NCBI GenBank assembly: GCA_013285445.1
Contig: CP053448.1
Span: 124,001-188,000 of the forward strand
Direction of reading: 5' to 3'
From: Pseudomonadota bacterium
GTDB taxonomy: Bacteria > Pseudomonadota > Gammaproteobacteria > Xanthomonadales > Wenzhouxiangellaceae
Length of the DNA: 64,000 bases
In this document: piece by piece, positions 15,641 to 22,361 of the stretch
Layout of the letters: each line of letters starts with the position of its first letter
Numbering within the stretch: the stretch's first letter is position 1
The notes under the pieces: generated by a model
The model's database searches: none
The model's input: the letters and a program-made list of their open reading frames with translations, nothing else
Told to the model about the DNA's origin: nothing
Translations under genes and position numbers: made by a program

Positions 15641-15856
15641 TTACCCACAACACTTTCCCTCTTGAATTGGAGGGCATTTGACCGAACCGAAGCTACAAAA
15701 AACACAGCAATCCCCATAGTGGGGCTTTAGGACCACTTTGCAGCCCTCGCAATCGTAAAAGTACTGGCAGGCATTTGTGGGCATCGTTTCCGTTTTCTTG
15801 TGGCCACAGCTCGGGCAAGTAATTGTTGACTCAAGCACTATGCCTTCGCTGAGCAT
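15641..15856 (-). CDS. GDCCVxC-domain protein (mercury cassette)
   Basis: The 71-residue cysteine-rich protein has CPSCGHKK, then DCEGC, then GDCCVFCSFGSVKCPPIQ, the signature of the small GDCCVxC proteins commonly found beside mercury-resistance genes. It is likely a soluble thiol protein that binds or passes on Hg(II); this is inferred from context. The ATG at 15856 is preferred over the GTG at 15865 because AAGAGG lies about 8 bases upstream of it. It overlaps the end of the merC-like gene and is last in the cassette operon. Confidence 0.82.
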   Translation of the reverse strand: MLSEGIVLESTITCPSCGHKKTETMPTNACQYFYDCEGCKVVLKPHYGDCCVFCSFGSVKCPPIQEGKCCG

Positions 15857-16221
15857 TGATTGCACCTCTTAGATTCGAAGGTGTTCCAGATGGCCGCGAC
15901 GACCAAACCCACTAGTGCAGAGTACAACAGCCACGCAATTAGCGAGAAGTTGTAGACAATGACCAGGCTGACTACACAAGCGACCGTTAAGACCAGAGGG
16001 CCGTACTTGCCATGCCGCCGAAACGACAAGAACGCTCCGATTGCCGCAACGATTCCAAACGCCTGCACCAGGTACGAAATAAACTCTGAGTATGGCAATA
16101 ATGTGGACAGGCCAACGGCACTGGCAACAGATGCTAGGAAAGGAAGACAACAAGGGGCTGCAGCAGCAACCGCCGACGCGATGCTTCCGATGCCGCCGAC
16201 ACCAACTAAGGACTCTTTCAT
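15838..16221 (-). CDS. merC: MerC-like mercuric transport protein (mercury cassette)
   Basis: The 127-residue membrane protein has about four hydrophobic helices. The first contains the vicinal cysteine pair (AAAAPCCLPFLASVASAVGL), as in MerC and MerT transporters. The C-terminus ends with ESKRCNQCSAKA, a second Cys pair placed as in MerC. The helix layout, with FISYLVQAFGIVAAIGAFL as helix 2, fits MerC best. It moves Hg(II) across the inner membrane. It lies downstream of merR behind a MerR-type promoter. No merA reductase is present in this cassette. Confidence 0.78.
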   Translation of the reverse strand: MKESLVGVGGIGSIASAVAAAAPCCLPFLASVASAVGLSTLLPYSEFISYLVQAFGIVAAIGAFLSFRRHGKYGPLVLTVACVVSLVIVYNFSLIAWLLYSALVGLVVAAIWNTFESKRCNQCSAKA

Positions 16222-16253
16222 TTTTCAGTGACCTCGAACATGAAAACGAGGCC

Positions 16254-16285
16254 AGCATAAACCCCGTACCTAAGTACGGCTTCAA
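16254..16285 (-). promoter_or_regulatory. MerR-type promoter/operator overlapping the merR stop codon
   Basis: On the minus strand, -35 TTGAAG and -10 TATGCT are separated by 20 bp, the over-long spacer typical of MerR activators. The spacer holds the perfect dyad CCGTACTTAGGTACGG (16264-16279). The -35 box overlaps the TGA stop of merR (16282-16284). The promoter drives the merC-like and GDCCVxC genes. Confidence 0.85.
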
Positions 16286-16671
16286 GCCTTTTCGTCGATT
16301 AGACTCTCGATGATGGGACATCCTTCATAAGAACGACGCTCTTTGCAGCCCGCCACAGCCTCAACCAAGACTGACTCGATTCTGGATAGATCAGCCAGTT
16401 TTTCACGAACGAGCAAAAGCTTTCGACTAGCCACTTTTTCAACTTCGGAGCAGTCCGACGCAGAAAGACTAAGCAATGAGCCAACTTCGGCAAGGGAAAA
16501 CCCGAGTGCCTGAGCACGTTTGATAAATTTCAGGCGATTCAGGTGTTCAACGGTGTAGTGCCTGTTTTGACCATACGGCCTTTCAGGCGTATCCAAAAGC
16601 CCCTCCCGCTGATAGTAGCGAACCGTTTCGACGGATACACCGACGCTTTTTGCGAGCTCTCCGATTCTCAT
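16282..16671 (-). CDS. merR: MerR-family mercury-responsive regulator (mercury cassette)
   Basis: The 129-residue protein has an N-terminal MerR winged helix-turn-helix (MRIGELAKSVGVSVETVRYY), a dimer helix, and a short metal-binding C-terminus. Cys74, Cys109 and Cys118 (ASDCSE, VAGCKE, YEGCPI) match the three Hg(II)-binding cysteines of classical MerR. The gene points the same way as the genes it controls, not divergently as in most mer operons. The target promoter sits at its own 3' end. It probably needs Pc read-through or its own 5' signals for expression. Confidence 0.88.
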   Translation of the reverse strand: MRIGELAKSVGVSVETVRYYQREGLLDTPERPYGQNRHYTVEHLNRLKFIKRAQALGFSLAEVGSLLSLSASDCSEVEKVASRKLLLVREKLADLSRIESVLVEAVAGCKERRSYEGCPIIESLIDEKA

Positions 16672-16686
16672 TGGGCTATGGATGGA

Positions 16687-16773
16687 ATCTAACGTCTGAG
16701 CTAAGCGGCGCGGCTTTAGCCGCGTCCGGTGGAGGCCCGGAGGGCCGGAACGTACTTGAGCGATTTGTTAGCT
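16687..16773 (-). repeat. attC site, type 1 (87 bp)
   Basis: R'' AGCTAAC and R' GTTAGAT, with outer hairpin GGCCCTCCGGGCC. It is the attC of family A copy 3. Confidence 0.93.
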
Positions 16774-17045
16774 GTGGAAGGGATGTACCCCGTCAAAGCA
16801 CCTAGGCCGGTGAGCGAAGTCCGCCCCGGACTTCGACTGGCGGAAGGCCAGAAGCGGCAGAAGCCTTCCCCGCCGCGGGCGGCAAACACGCGGCCCGCTG
16901 GGCTGCTTGCTGGAAACTGGCACCGCTGAGCTTGGGTTCCGACTCCCCTCCGAAAACCAGCCGAGGCGCCCGTGGCACGGCGGGAGCTATCAACTGCCCA
17001 GCTCTGGCCGTTCTCGGATGCCGTTCTGAAAACACTCATTCCAAC
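16774..17045 (-). repeat. Family A repeated cassette body, copy 3
   Basis: This 272-bp body is closer to copy 2 than to copies 1 and 4. The minus-strand ORF has MSVFRTASENGQ with upstream in-frame codons. The ends near both attC sites (TGTGGAAGG and CACTCATTCCAACAGC, top strand) are the most conserved parts across copies. Confidence 0.75.
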
Positions 17046-17138
17046 AGCTAACGTTTGGGTTAACCGGCCCCGCCACGGGCTTTGCCCGGCGTTGCCGCCG
17101 CCAAGCATACCGGGGTCCGGTTGAACCCTTTGTTAGGT
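17046..17138 (-). repeat. attC site, long type related to type 3 (93 bp)
   Basis: R'' ACCTAAC and R' GTTAGCT. The arms (GGGTTAACCGG and CCGGTTGAACCC, top strand) resemble the type 3 arms with different loop content. It ends the cassette that carries the IS66 element. Confidence 0.9.
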
Positions 17139-17600
17139 GCCACGTTTAGGCCCTGCCTCAATCTGGGATTTAAGTTCGGCAATAATTTTACGAAGCGCCA
17201 CATGTTCCTTGGAAAGGTAGATGACAGAGCAAAGTGCCATTACACTGAACCAAACCCCCTTCTTCGGATTGACAAGCATGAATTCTGAGGTGTCAAATGA
17301 TTCGCCGCTAAGTTCAAACGTCTCACCATTTGCAAAGTAACCGAATGACTTGAGAAAGTTCGTTTTCTGTTGGCGGTCCAACAAAGTGATGTGCTCCGCA
17401 AAAGAGAAGTCCACCTGAGCAATATCATGTACTAGATTATTACGTAGTTCTGAGACTGCCTTGATAAATCTACGAGCTTCTTCGTCAAGCAGGCCCAGGG
17501 CTTTTATAAAGGCCAACTTTCCTGACTTGTTGTTTGAAGTCTCGATATTAGCGAAGACACTATGAAGTTTAGTCTCGGACAGGGCTTCGGATATTAAGTG
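17133..17600 (-). pseudogene. 3' part of a HEPN-like cassette gene split by IS66
   Basis: The frame is open from the IS66 border (codons H-L-I-S-E-A-L-S-E-T) to the TAA stop in attC R''. It contains AVSELRNNLVHDIAQVDF, where R-N-N-L-V-H is a HEPN-type motif, then FAEHITLLDRQQKTNF. A hydrophobic segment SVMALCSVIYLS lies near the C-terminus. Joined to the 5' part at 19929-20095 and with one copy of the 8-bp duplication removed, the reading frame is continuous at 208 codons. The gene was therefore intact before the insertion. Confidence 0.82.
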
Positions 17601-17684
17601 GTAAGCGCCTACGAACCGACACTCTTCTCAACGACGCATAGATCACTATGCTGATTCCATCGATTTTCAGGATGGAGCAAGCAA

Positions 17685-17996
17685 GTGAGCAGACGTTACC
17701 TCAAAGCCGATCAGTGGCGAGAGCTGATCGCGCAGCAGGCTGCCGGCGCAGAGTCGGTGGCTGAGTTCTGTCAGCGCCATGGCCTGACACCGAAGTCCTT
17801 CTACCGGCGCCGCAAGGCGTTGCGCGAGGCGGATACGCATCAGGGCCTGGTCGCGGTCGCGCCGCCGATGCCGTCTCAGCTCACCGGCCAGATAGCGGTG
17901 TCGTGGCGCGGTGTCGCGCTGGAGCTTCCAAGCTCGGCTTGTCCGGCCTGGGTCGCCCAACTGATGCGGGAGCTGGCCGATGCGTCTGTTTCGTGA
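17685..17996 (+). CDS. tnpA: IS66 accessory protein TnpA
   Basis: This 103-residue protein starts at GTG. It has an N-terminal helix-turn-helix of the transposase-8 type: WRELIAQQAAGAESVAEFCQ followed by RHGLTPKSFYRRRKALR. This is the usual DNA-binding first product of IS66 elements. It overlaps tnpB by 17 bp, as is common for translational coupling in this family. It is required with TnpB for transposition in studied IS66 elements. Confidence 0.92.
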   Translation: MSRRYLKADQWRELIAQQAAGAESVAEFCQRHGLTPKSFYRRRKALREADTHQGLVAVAPPMPSQLTGQIAVSWRGVALELPSSACPAWVAQLMRELADASVS

Positions 17997-18363
17997 CCTG
18001 CCCAAGGTTTACCTGCACCGCGACGTGGTGGACTTTCGCAAGTCCATTGACGGCCTGGCGGCCATCGTCGAGCAGCAGATGGCCCTGGATCCGTTCGCCG
18101 ATGCGCTGTACGTGTTCTGCAACCGCCACCGCGACCGGCTCAAGGTGCTCTACTGGGACCAGACCGGCTTTTGCCTCTGGTACAAGCGCCTGGAGAAGGC
18201 GAAGTTCCAGTGGCCGCGCAAGCATGCCGACGGCGTGATCCGCTGGGGCGAGCGTGAGTTCAACTGGCTGCTCGAGGGTTTTGATGTGATGCGCATGCAG
18301 GGCCATCAACAACTGCACTTTTCGGCCACTAATTCGTTGATTGGTGGTGCTTCATGCTATTGA
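17980..18363 (+). CDS. tnpB: IS66 accessory protein TnpB
   Basis: The 127-residue protein has the Orf2/TnpB pattern: VYLHRDVVDFRKSIDGLAAI, then ADALYVFCNRHRDRLKVLYW and GFCLWYKRLEKAKFQWP. The family is specific to IS66-type elements and assists the transposase by an unknown mechanism. The gene is complete; the C-terminal tail (FSATNSLIGGASCY) is somewhat longer than usual and ends 18 bp before tnpC. Confidence 0.92.
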   Translation: MRLFRDLPKVYLHRDVVDFRKSIDGLAAIVEQQMALDPFADALYVFCNRHRDRLKVLYWDQTGFCLWYKRLEKAKFQWPRKHADGVIRWGEREFNWLLEGFDVMRMQGHQQLHFSATNSLIGGASCY

Positions 18364-18381
18364 TTATGCTATACTTTCTGC

Positions 18382-19920
18382 ATGTCGTCGGCCGTCAACA
18401 AAGCCTCTGTTGCAGATCCCTCAACGGCCGATCAGATCGCCGCTCTCCAGGCGCAGCTGGCCAGCCAGCAGGCAACCCTCGAGGCGCGCGAAGCGCGCAT
18501 TCATCAGCTCGAAGAGATCATCCGCACTTTCCAGCGCAAGACCTTTGCCGGCACCAGCGAGCAGGCCAGTGCAGATCAGCTGGGCCTGTTCAACGAAGCC
18601 GAGGAGATCGCGGCAAGCGAGCCCCCCGAGGTCGCTGTCAAGCCGCACTCTCGCCAGCGTCGGGGCCGGCCGGCCCTGCCGCCGGAGCTGCCGCGCGAGG
18701 AAGTCATTCACGACCTGCCCGAGGCCGACAAGGTCTGTCCGCACGATGGTGCGGTTCTGGAGCGCATCGGCGAGGAGACCTCCGAGCAGCTCGATATCAT
18801 TCCGGCGAGCGTCAAGGTCATCCGCCACGTCCGGCTGAAGTACGCCTGCCCCTGCTGCGAAGGGCATGTGGCCACCGCCACCAAGCCCGCCCAGCCGCTG
18901 GGCAAGTCGATGGCCGCACCGGGCCTGCTGGCCTACATCGCCACGGCCAAGTACGTCGACGCCCTGCCGCTGTACCGACAGATTCAGCAGTTCGCGCGGC
19001 TGGGCGTCGAGCTCGACCGCACCACCCTGGCCAACTGGATGATCCGCTGCGGCAAGCTGGTCCAGCCCCTGATCAATCGTCTGACCGAGCAGATCCTCGA
19101 AGCCCCGGTCATCGGCATGGACGAGACCACCGTCCAGGTCCTCGACGAACCCGGCAAGCCGGCACGAAGCAACAGCTACATGTGGGTCATGGGATCTGGC
19201 CCACCAGGGCAGCGGCTGCGGGTCTATCACTACGAAGCCAGTCGTGCCGGCGATGTGCCCGTGGCGCGCCTGGAAGGCTTCTCCGGTGCCCTGATGGCCG
19301 ACGCCTATTCCGGCTATGGCGCGGCCTGTCGAGACCATGGCATCACCCGTCTGGGCTGCTGGGCCCATGCCCGGCGCAAGTTCTTCGATGCCGCCAAGCT
19401 CCAGCCAAAGGGCAAGATCGGACGCCCGGATCAGGCCCTGGCGCTGATCGGCAAGCTCTACCGGATCGAGCGCGAAGCCCAGGCGCTGAACCCGACCGAG
19501 CGCCACCGCTTGCGCCAGGACAAGTCACAGCCCGTCATCGACCAGCTGAACGCCTGGTTGACCACGACACTGCCGCGTGTCGCGCCAAAGACCAAGCTGG
19601 GCGAAGCGCTTCAGTACCTGCACAACCAATGGCCAGCGCTGGTGCGCTACCTCGACGATGGCCGCTACCCGATCGACAACAACGCCATCGAAAACGCCAT
19701 CCGGCCGTTCGCCATCGGCCGCAAGAACTGGCTGTTCTCCAAGTCACCAGCGGGCGCTCGCGCCAGCGCCAACCTCTACAGCCTGATCGAAACCGCCAAG
19801 GGCCACGCCATCGAGCCCTATGCCTACCTGCGTCAGGTTTTTCAAGAGCTGCCACTGGCCGAAACCATCGACGATATTGACGCATTACTGCCGGGCAACG
19901 TCAAGGGTGGGGATTTGTAG
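18382..19920 (+). CDS. tnpC: IS66-family transposase TnpC
   Basis: The transposase is 512 residues. An N-terminal coiled coil (residues 15-50, LQAQLASQQATLEAREARIH) precedes a zinc-ribbon region (CPHDG, CPCCEGH) and a DDE core. I place the catalytic residues at Asp247 (GMDETTV), Asp307 (MADAYSGY) and Glu437 (NAIENAIRPF, followed by IGRKNW). The stop codon TAG overlaps the right inverted repeat. The frame is undamaged, so the element should be mobile. Confidence 0.95.
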   Translation: MSSAVNKASVADPSTADQIAALQAQLASQQATLEAREARIHQLEEIIRTFQRKTFAGTSEQASADQLGLFNEAEEIAASEPPEVAVKPHSRQRRGRPALPPELPREEVIHDLPEADKVCPHDGAVLERIGEETSEQLDIIPASVKVIRHVRLKYACPCCEGHVATATKPAQPLGKSMAAPGLLAYIATAKYVDALPLYRQIQQFARLGVELDRTTLANWMIRCGKLVQPLINRLTEQILEAPVIGMDETTVQVLDEPGKPARSNSYMWVMGSGPPGQRLRVYHYEASRAGDVPVARLEGFSGALMADAYSGYGAACRDHGITRLGCWAHARRKFFDAAKLQPKGKIGRPDQALALIGKLYRIEREAQALNPTERHRLRQDKSQPVIDQLNAWLTTTLPRVAPKTKLGEALQYLHNQWPALVRYLDDGRYPIDNNAIENAIRPFAIGRKNWLFSKSPAGARASANLYSLIETAKGHAIEPYAYLRQVFQELPLAETIDDIDALLPGNVKGGDL

Positions 19921-19928
19921 GCGCTTAC

Positions 19929-20095
19929 ATTAAGTGAGCCAGGGCGGCCTCAAGAAACGCATGACTCTTTATGACGAACGACCAGTCATCTTCATCTATA
20001 AGCTTTATGAGAAAGCCCTGCTCAATTTGAAGATCTTCCTCAAGCAGAGAAACGGCCTCTTCGATAGTTTCAATCTTTTTCCTAGGGTTGCTCAT
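19929..20095 (-). pseudogene. 5' part of the HEPN-like cassette gene split by IS66
   Basis: From ATG at 20095 (MSNPRKKIETIEEAV) it runs 55 codons to AALAHL and is then cut by IS66. The segment VIKSHAFLEAALAHL leads directly into ISEALSET of the 3' part. The region is helical and acidic. The coding frame ends a few bases into the IS. It follows the gene at 20129-20689 with only 33 bp between, so they formed a two-gene cassette. Confidence 0.8.
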
Positions 20096-20128
20096 GGTGT
20101 ACTTAACTAGAGACCTCAATGACGAATG

Positions 20129-20689
20129 TCAGTTCTGTCGATTACGAAGCTCTCCCTTCGCTATAACATAGTACGGGTCACTCCCAGATGCTGAATTTAT
20201 AAATTCAACAAGCTCTTCCTTGGTCATGCCTCTCAGCATGCTCATCTTTTCCTCATGCGCCTGCTGCCACTCTGCTTCTTTGCGCTGCTTCTGCCTCTCC
20301 TCTTCTAATACCTGATTCTTATAGGCCTCTAGCTCAGATTTAACACGCTTGTACCGTTCGGCAGCTTGCTTCTCCAGTTCTCGGTTGTTACCCTGATTTC
20401 GCCATCTTGCGAGCGCCTGTTTGTCCTTCTCTCCAAGACCAGTATTCAACTCGTACCGATCCTCGCATTGCTCGACCAGGATAGCGATATTTGCCACATA
20501 TGAAGCAGTTTCAAGGTCATTAAAGTGACCGAATGACTTCCACCCATTGGGCGTTCTAATCGAGACTCGGTAGTTGGCGATAGCGCTATCACTATACACA
20601 CAGTTTCGTCCATCAACCCAGCTGGAGTCCCCACTAGTACCGGCAAGTGCCGGATCTGACTTTGTATGCGAAATCTCTGGCTTTTTCAT
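20129..20689 (-). CDS. Hypothetical protein with charged coiled coil (first gene of a two-gene cassette)
   Basis: The protein is 186 residues. The N-terminal half contains CVYSDSAIANYRVSIRTPNG and WKSFGHFNDLETASYVANIA, which look like a small DNA-binding or AP2-like beta fold. From about residue 100 there is a long charged helix (ERYKRVKSELEAYKNQVLEE and on), then MLRGMTKEELVEFINSASGS. The AP2-like reading is a guess. With the split HEPN-like gene immediately downstream it forms a two-gene cassette. An earlier in-frame start is not available; the attC lies 31 bp upstream. Confidence 0.65.
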   Translation of the reverse strand: MKKPEISHTKSDPALAGTSGDSSWVDGRNCVYSDSAIANYRVSIRTPNGWKSFGHFNDLETASYVANIAILVEQCEDRYELNTGLGEKDKQALARWRNQGNNRELEKQAAERYKRVKSELEAYKNQVLEEERQKQRKEAEWQQAHEEKMSMLRGMTKEELVEFINSASGSDPYYVIAKGELRNRQN

Positions 20690-20720
20690 CGATGACTCCT
20701 CCAGCTTTGCCTCTGGTCAA

Positions 20721-20807
20721 ACCTAACGTCTGAGCTAAGCGGCGCGGCTTTAGCCGCGTCCGGTGGAGGCCCGAAGGGCCGGAACGTACTTGAGCGACTT
20801 GTTAGCT
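20721..20807 (-). repeat. attC site, type 1 (87 bp)
   Basis: R'' AGCTAAC and R' GTTAGGT. It is the attC of family A copy 4 and matches the 3994 site except for the extra base there. Confidence 0.93.
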
Positions 20808-21079
20808 GTGGAAGGGGAATTCTCCGCAAAAGCGCCCCAGCTGCTGAGTGAAACCCGCCCCAGTTTTCGACGGGCAGGAAGCCGGACGCCGCTGCGACCT
20901 TTCCACGCAGAAGCGGCGAACACGCAACCCGCCGGACTGCTCACCAAGAAGTGGCAGCGCCAAGCCGGGCTAGTAAGTCCGCACTCGGAAGCAGCCCCAG
21001 CGCCCGTGGCACGGCTGCAGCTACCAACTGCCTCACTCTGGCCGTTCTCCCATGCAGATCTAAAAATACTCATTCCAAC
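20808..21079 (-). repeat. Family A repeated cassette body, copy 4
   Basis: This 272-bp body appears identical to copy 1 at 4082-4353, about 16.7 kb away in the same array. Confidence 0.78.
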
Positions 21080-21166
21080 AGCTAACGTCTGAGCTAAGCG
21101 GCGCGCCTCTGGCGCGTCCGGTGGAGGCCCGACAGGGCCAGAACGAACTTGAGCGACTTGTTAGGC
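21080..21166 (-). repeat. attC site, type 1 variant (87 bp)
   Basis: R'' GCCTAAC and R' GTTAGCT. The hairpin is CGCGCCAGAGGCGCG, and one arm differs (AGAACGAAC). It supplies the TAA stop of hicB. Confidence 0.92.
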
Positions 21167-21370
21167 GACATCAACGTACTCAACGTGGCTACTTGGCGGA
21201 GGAATGGGCTCCCCATCCTCTCGCATTCCATCAAGATGAAACTCGATAGCCTCCCGGATTTGCTGCTCCACCTCCTCGACTGTTTCCCCGGTTGCGATGC
21301 AACCAGGGAGATCGGGGACATACGCTGAGTAATTGTCCTTAGCCTTTTCGATGACGATTGCATACTTCAT
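21161..21370 (-). CDS. hicB: HicB-family antitoxin (cassette)
   Basis: The 69-residue protein shows the HicB pattern: MKYAIVIEKAKDNYSAYVPD, then LPGCIATGETVEEVEQQIREA and IEFHLDGMREDGEPIP. This is the partial RNase-H-like fold that neutralises HicA. There is no C-terminal DNA-binding domain, so autoregulation would differ from the long HicB forms. It lies 8 bp downstream of hicA. The stop codon TAA comes from the attC R'' core. Toxin-antitoxin cassettes are a known stabilising feature of chromosomal integrons. Confidence 0.92.
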   Translation of the reverse strand: MKYAIVIEKAKDNYSAYVPDLPGCIATGETVEEVEQQIREAIEFHLDGMREDGEPIPPPSSHVEYVDVA

Positions 21371-21378
21371 GACTACAC

Positions 21379-21564
21379 CTATTTCCAGCCGGCTTGTTTG
21401 TATATGCTGACTACTGTTCCGACAGCTAAATCGTCTCCAGGTTTTCCCGGAACCGTTACCCTCCCGGGCTTGGAGGGGTGCTTGAATTGCCGGTGACTAC
21501 CACGTGTCGAGTGGTGATACCACCCGTCTTCTTTCAGTTTCCGAAGAATATCACTTACTTTCAT
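21379..21564 (-). CDS. hicA: HicA-family mRNA interferase toxin (cassette)
   Basis: The 61-residue protein has the dsRBD-like HicA fold: VSDILRKLKEDGWYHHSTRG, then SHRQFKHPSKPGRVTVPGKP. The histidine in GSHRQF is the conserved catalytic residue of the family. The protein cuts mRNA when not bound by HicB. Toxin-first order is typical for hicAB. The start ATG at 21564 lies 36 bp inside the attC, leaving room for the cassette's own promoter, which toxin-antitoxin cassettes usually carry. Confidence 0.93.
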   Translation of the reverse strand: MKVSDILRKLKEDGWYHHSTRGSHRQFKHPSKPGRVTVPGKPGDDLAVGTVVSIYKQAGWK

Positions 21565-21599
21565 CGGCTTCGACGACAGCAGGCTTCACTGCGCTGCTC

Positions 21600-21693
21600 G
21601 CCTAACGTTTGCCTTAACCGGCGCGCCCGTAAACCCAACCCGGCTTTGCCGGCCACCAGCTTACCCCGCGTCCGGTTGAAGGCTTTGTTATGG
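21600..21693 (-). repeat. attC site, type 3 (94 bp), family B copy 4
   Basis: R'' CCATAAC and R' GTTAGGC. It is the attC of the cassette nearest to attI. Confidence 0.93.
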
Positions 21694-22106
21694 CACGAGC
21701 TATGGTGAAATTGAATGGATACCAGAGCACCCGGGATTGCCGCCTGTTTTCAGGCCGAAGGCGCGCGGGGCGCATCTGCCGTCCTGCTGTGGCGAAGGGT
21801 GCGGCCTGGAGCGAAGGCACTGGCCAGAGTGGAGCCGTAGGAAAGCCGGGCCGAAGCGCCAGCCTGCTGAAACCACCAATACGAAACGCGCCACCGCCGC
21901 CCATGGCTCAATTCTGCCAGTTTGGCAACGAGCTTTCCACTCGGAGCCCGCGCGCTCGAAGCCTAACCAGCGCGACGTTGACCGGCGGGCCGGAAAGGCA
22001 ACGCGACGTGCCGCATAGGGCTGCTACCAGTTCTCTGCCGGCACTCAAGTGGAAGCAGCGACGCTTCGAAGTGTGGCAACGGATCATCTGCTGGACAGCA
22101 CAAGTG
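21694..22106 (-). repeat. Family B repeated cassette body, copy 4 (attI-proximal)
   Basis: This 413-bp body occupies the first position of the array, directly beside attI. It appears identical to copy 2, so either the first insertion was a recent re-mobilisation or a copy has been made. Confidence 0.78.
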
Positions 22107-22180
22107 CTATAACCTATAACTAGGTTTGAAAAGCGGATTGTAGTGACTAAGCCGGCTGATGCGCCGTTTAGTCTGTGGAT
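22107..22180 (-). other. attI: attI recombination site (approximate extent)
   Basis: The last core site is GTTATAG (22113-22107 on the minus strand), directly followed by a second copy of the motif (CTATAACCTATAAC, top strand). Beyond it there is no attC-like palindrome. The pair CTAAGCCGGC / GCGCCGTTTAG at 22147-22172 forms an imperfect inverted repeat. Only the core end is certain; the right limit is a guess. Confidence 0.7.
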
Positions 22181-22238
22181 TTTTGTTTCATTGGACACAA
22201 CTTTCTGATATTGCACGGTTTTTGCTGACGTTCGGACG

Positions 22239-22266
22239 TTGCTAGGCGTAAATTCGTACATATAGT
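22239..22266 (+). promoter_or_regulatory. Candidate integrase promoter (Pint)
   Basis: -35 TTGCTA (4/6) and -10 TATAGT (5/6) with a 16-bp spacer point toward intI. I find no canonical CTG-N10-CAG LexA box overlapping it. Confidence 0.5.
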
Positions 22267-22361
22267 TCGGAAAATTCCTACGGCCGGTCAGGCCGGTTTG
22301 CCGCTGCGATTTCTTCTGGCCTGCTGTTGAATATGCCACGGGTTTGTTTCCTGAGGCAAAC

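Larger units (their letters stand above)
17601..19928 (+). mobile_element. Complete IS66-family insertion sequence with 8-bp target duplication
   Basis: The element is 2328 bp with perfect 12-bp terminal repeats GTAAGCGCCTAC, flanked by the direct repeat ATTAAGTG at 17593-17600 and 19929-19936. It carries the standard IS66 trio tnpA, tnpB and tnpC, all intact and all on the plus strand, opposite to the cassettes. Perfect repeats and intact genes indicate a recent, simple insertion. Confidence 0.96.

Noticed and set aside
18421..19506. 361-codon minus-strand ORF inside IS66
   Set aside because: It is antisense to the intact tnpC with all three catalytic residues.
195..22113. CRISPR array
   Set aside because: Repeats are regularly spaced, but they are 60-99 bp imperfect palindromes with integron core sites, the spacers contain genes, and no cas genes are present.
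22121..22340. Pc promoter on the minus strand from TTGTGT at about 22200
   Set aside because: A -10 at 16-18 bp spacing is poor (CACAGA or similar), so I did not report it as a promoter.
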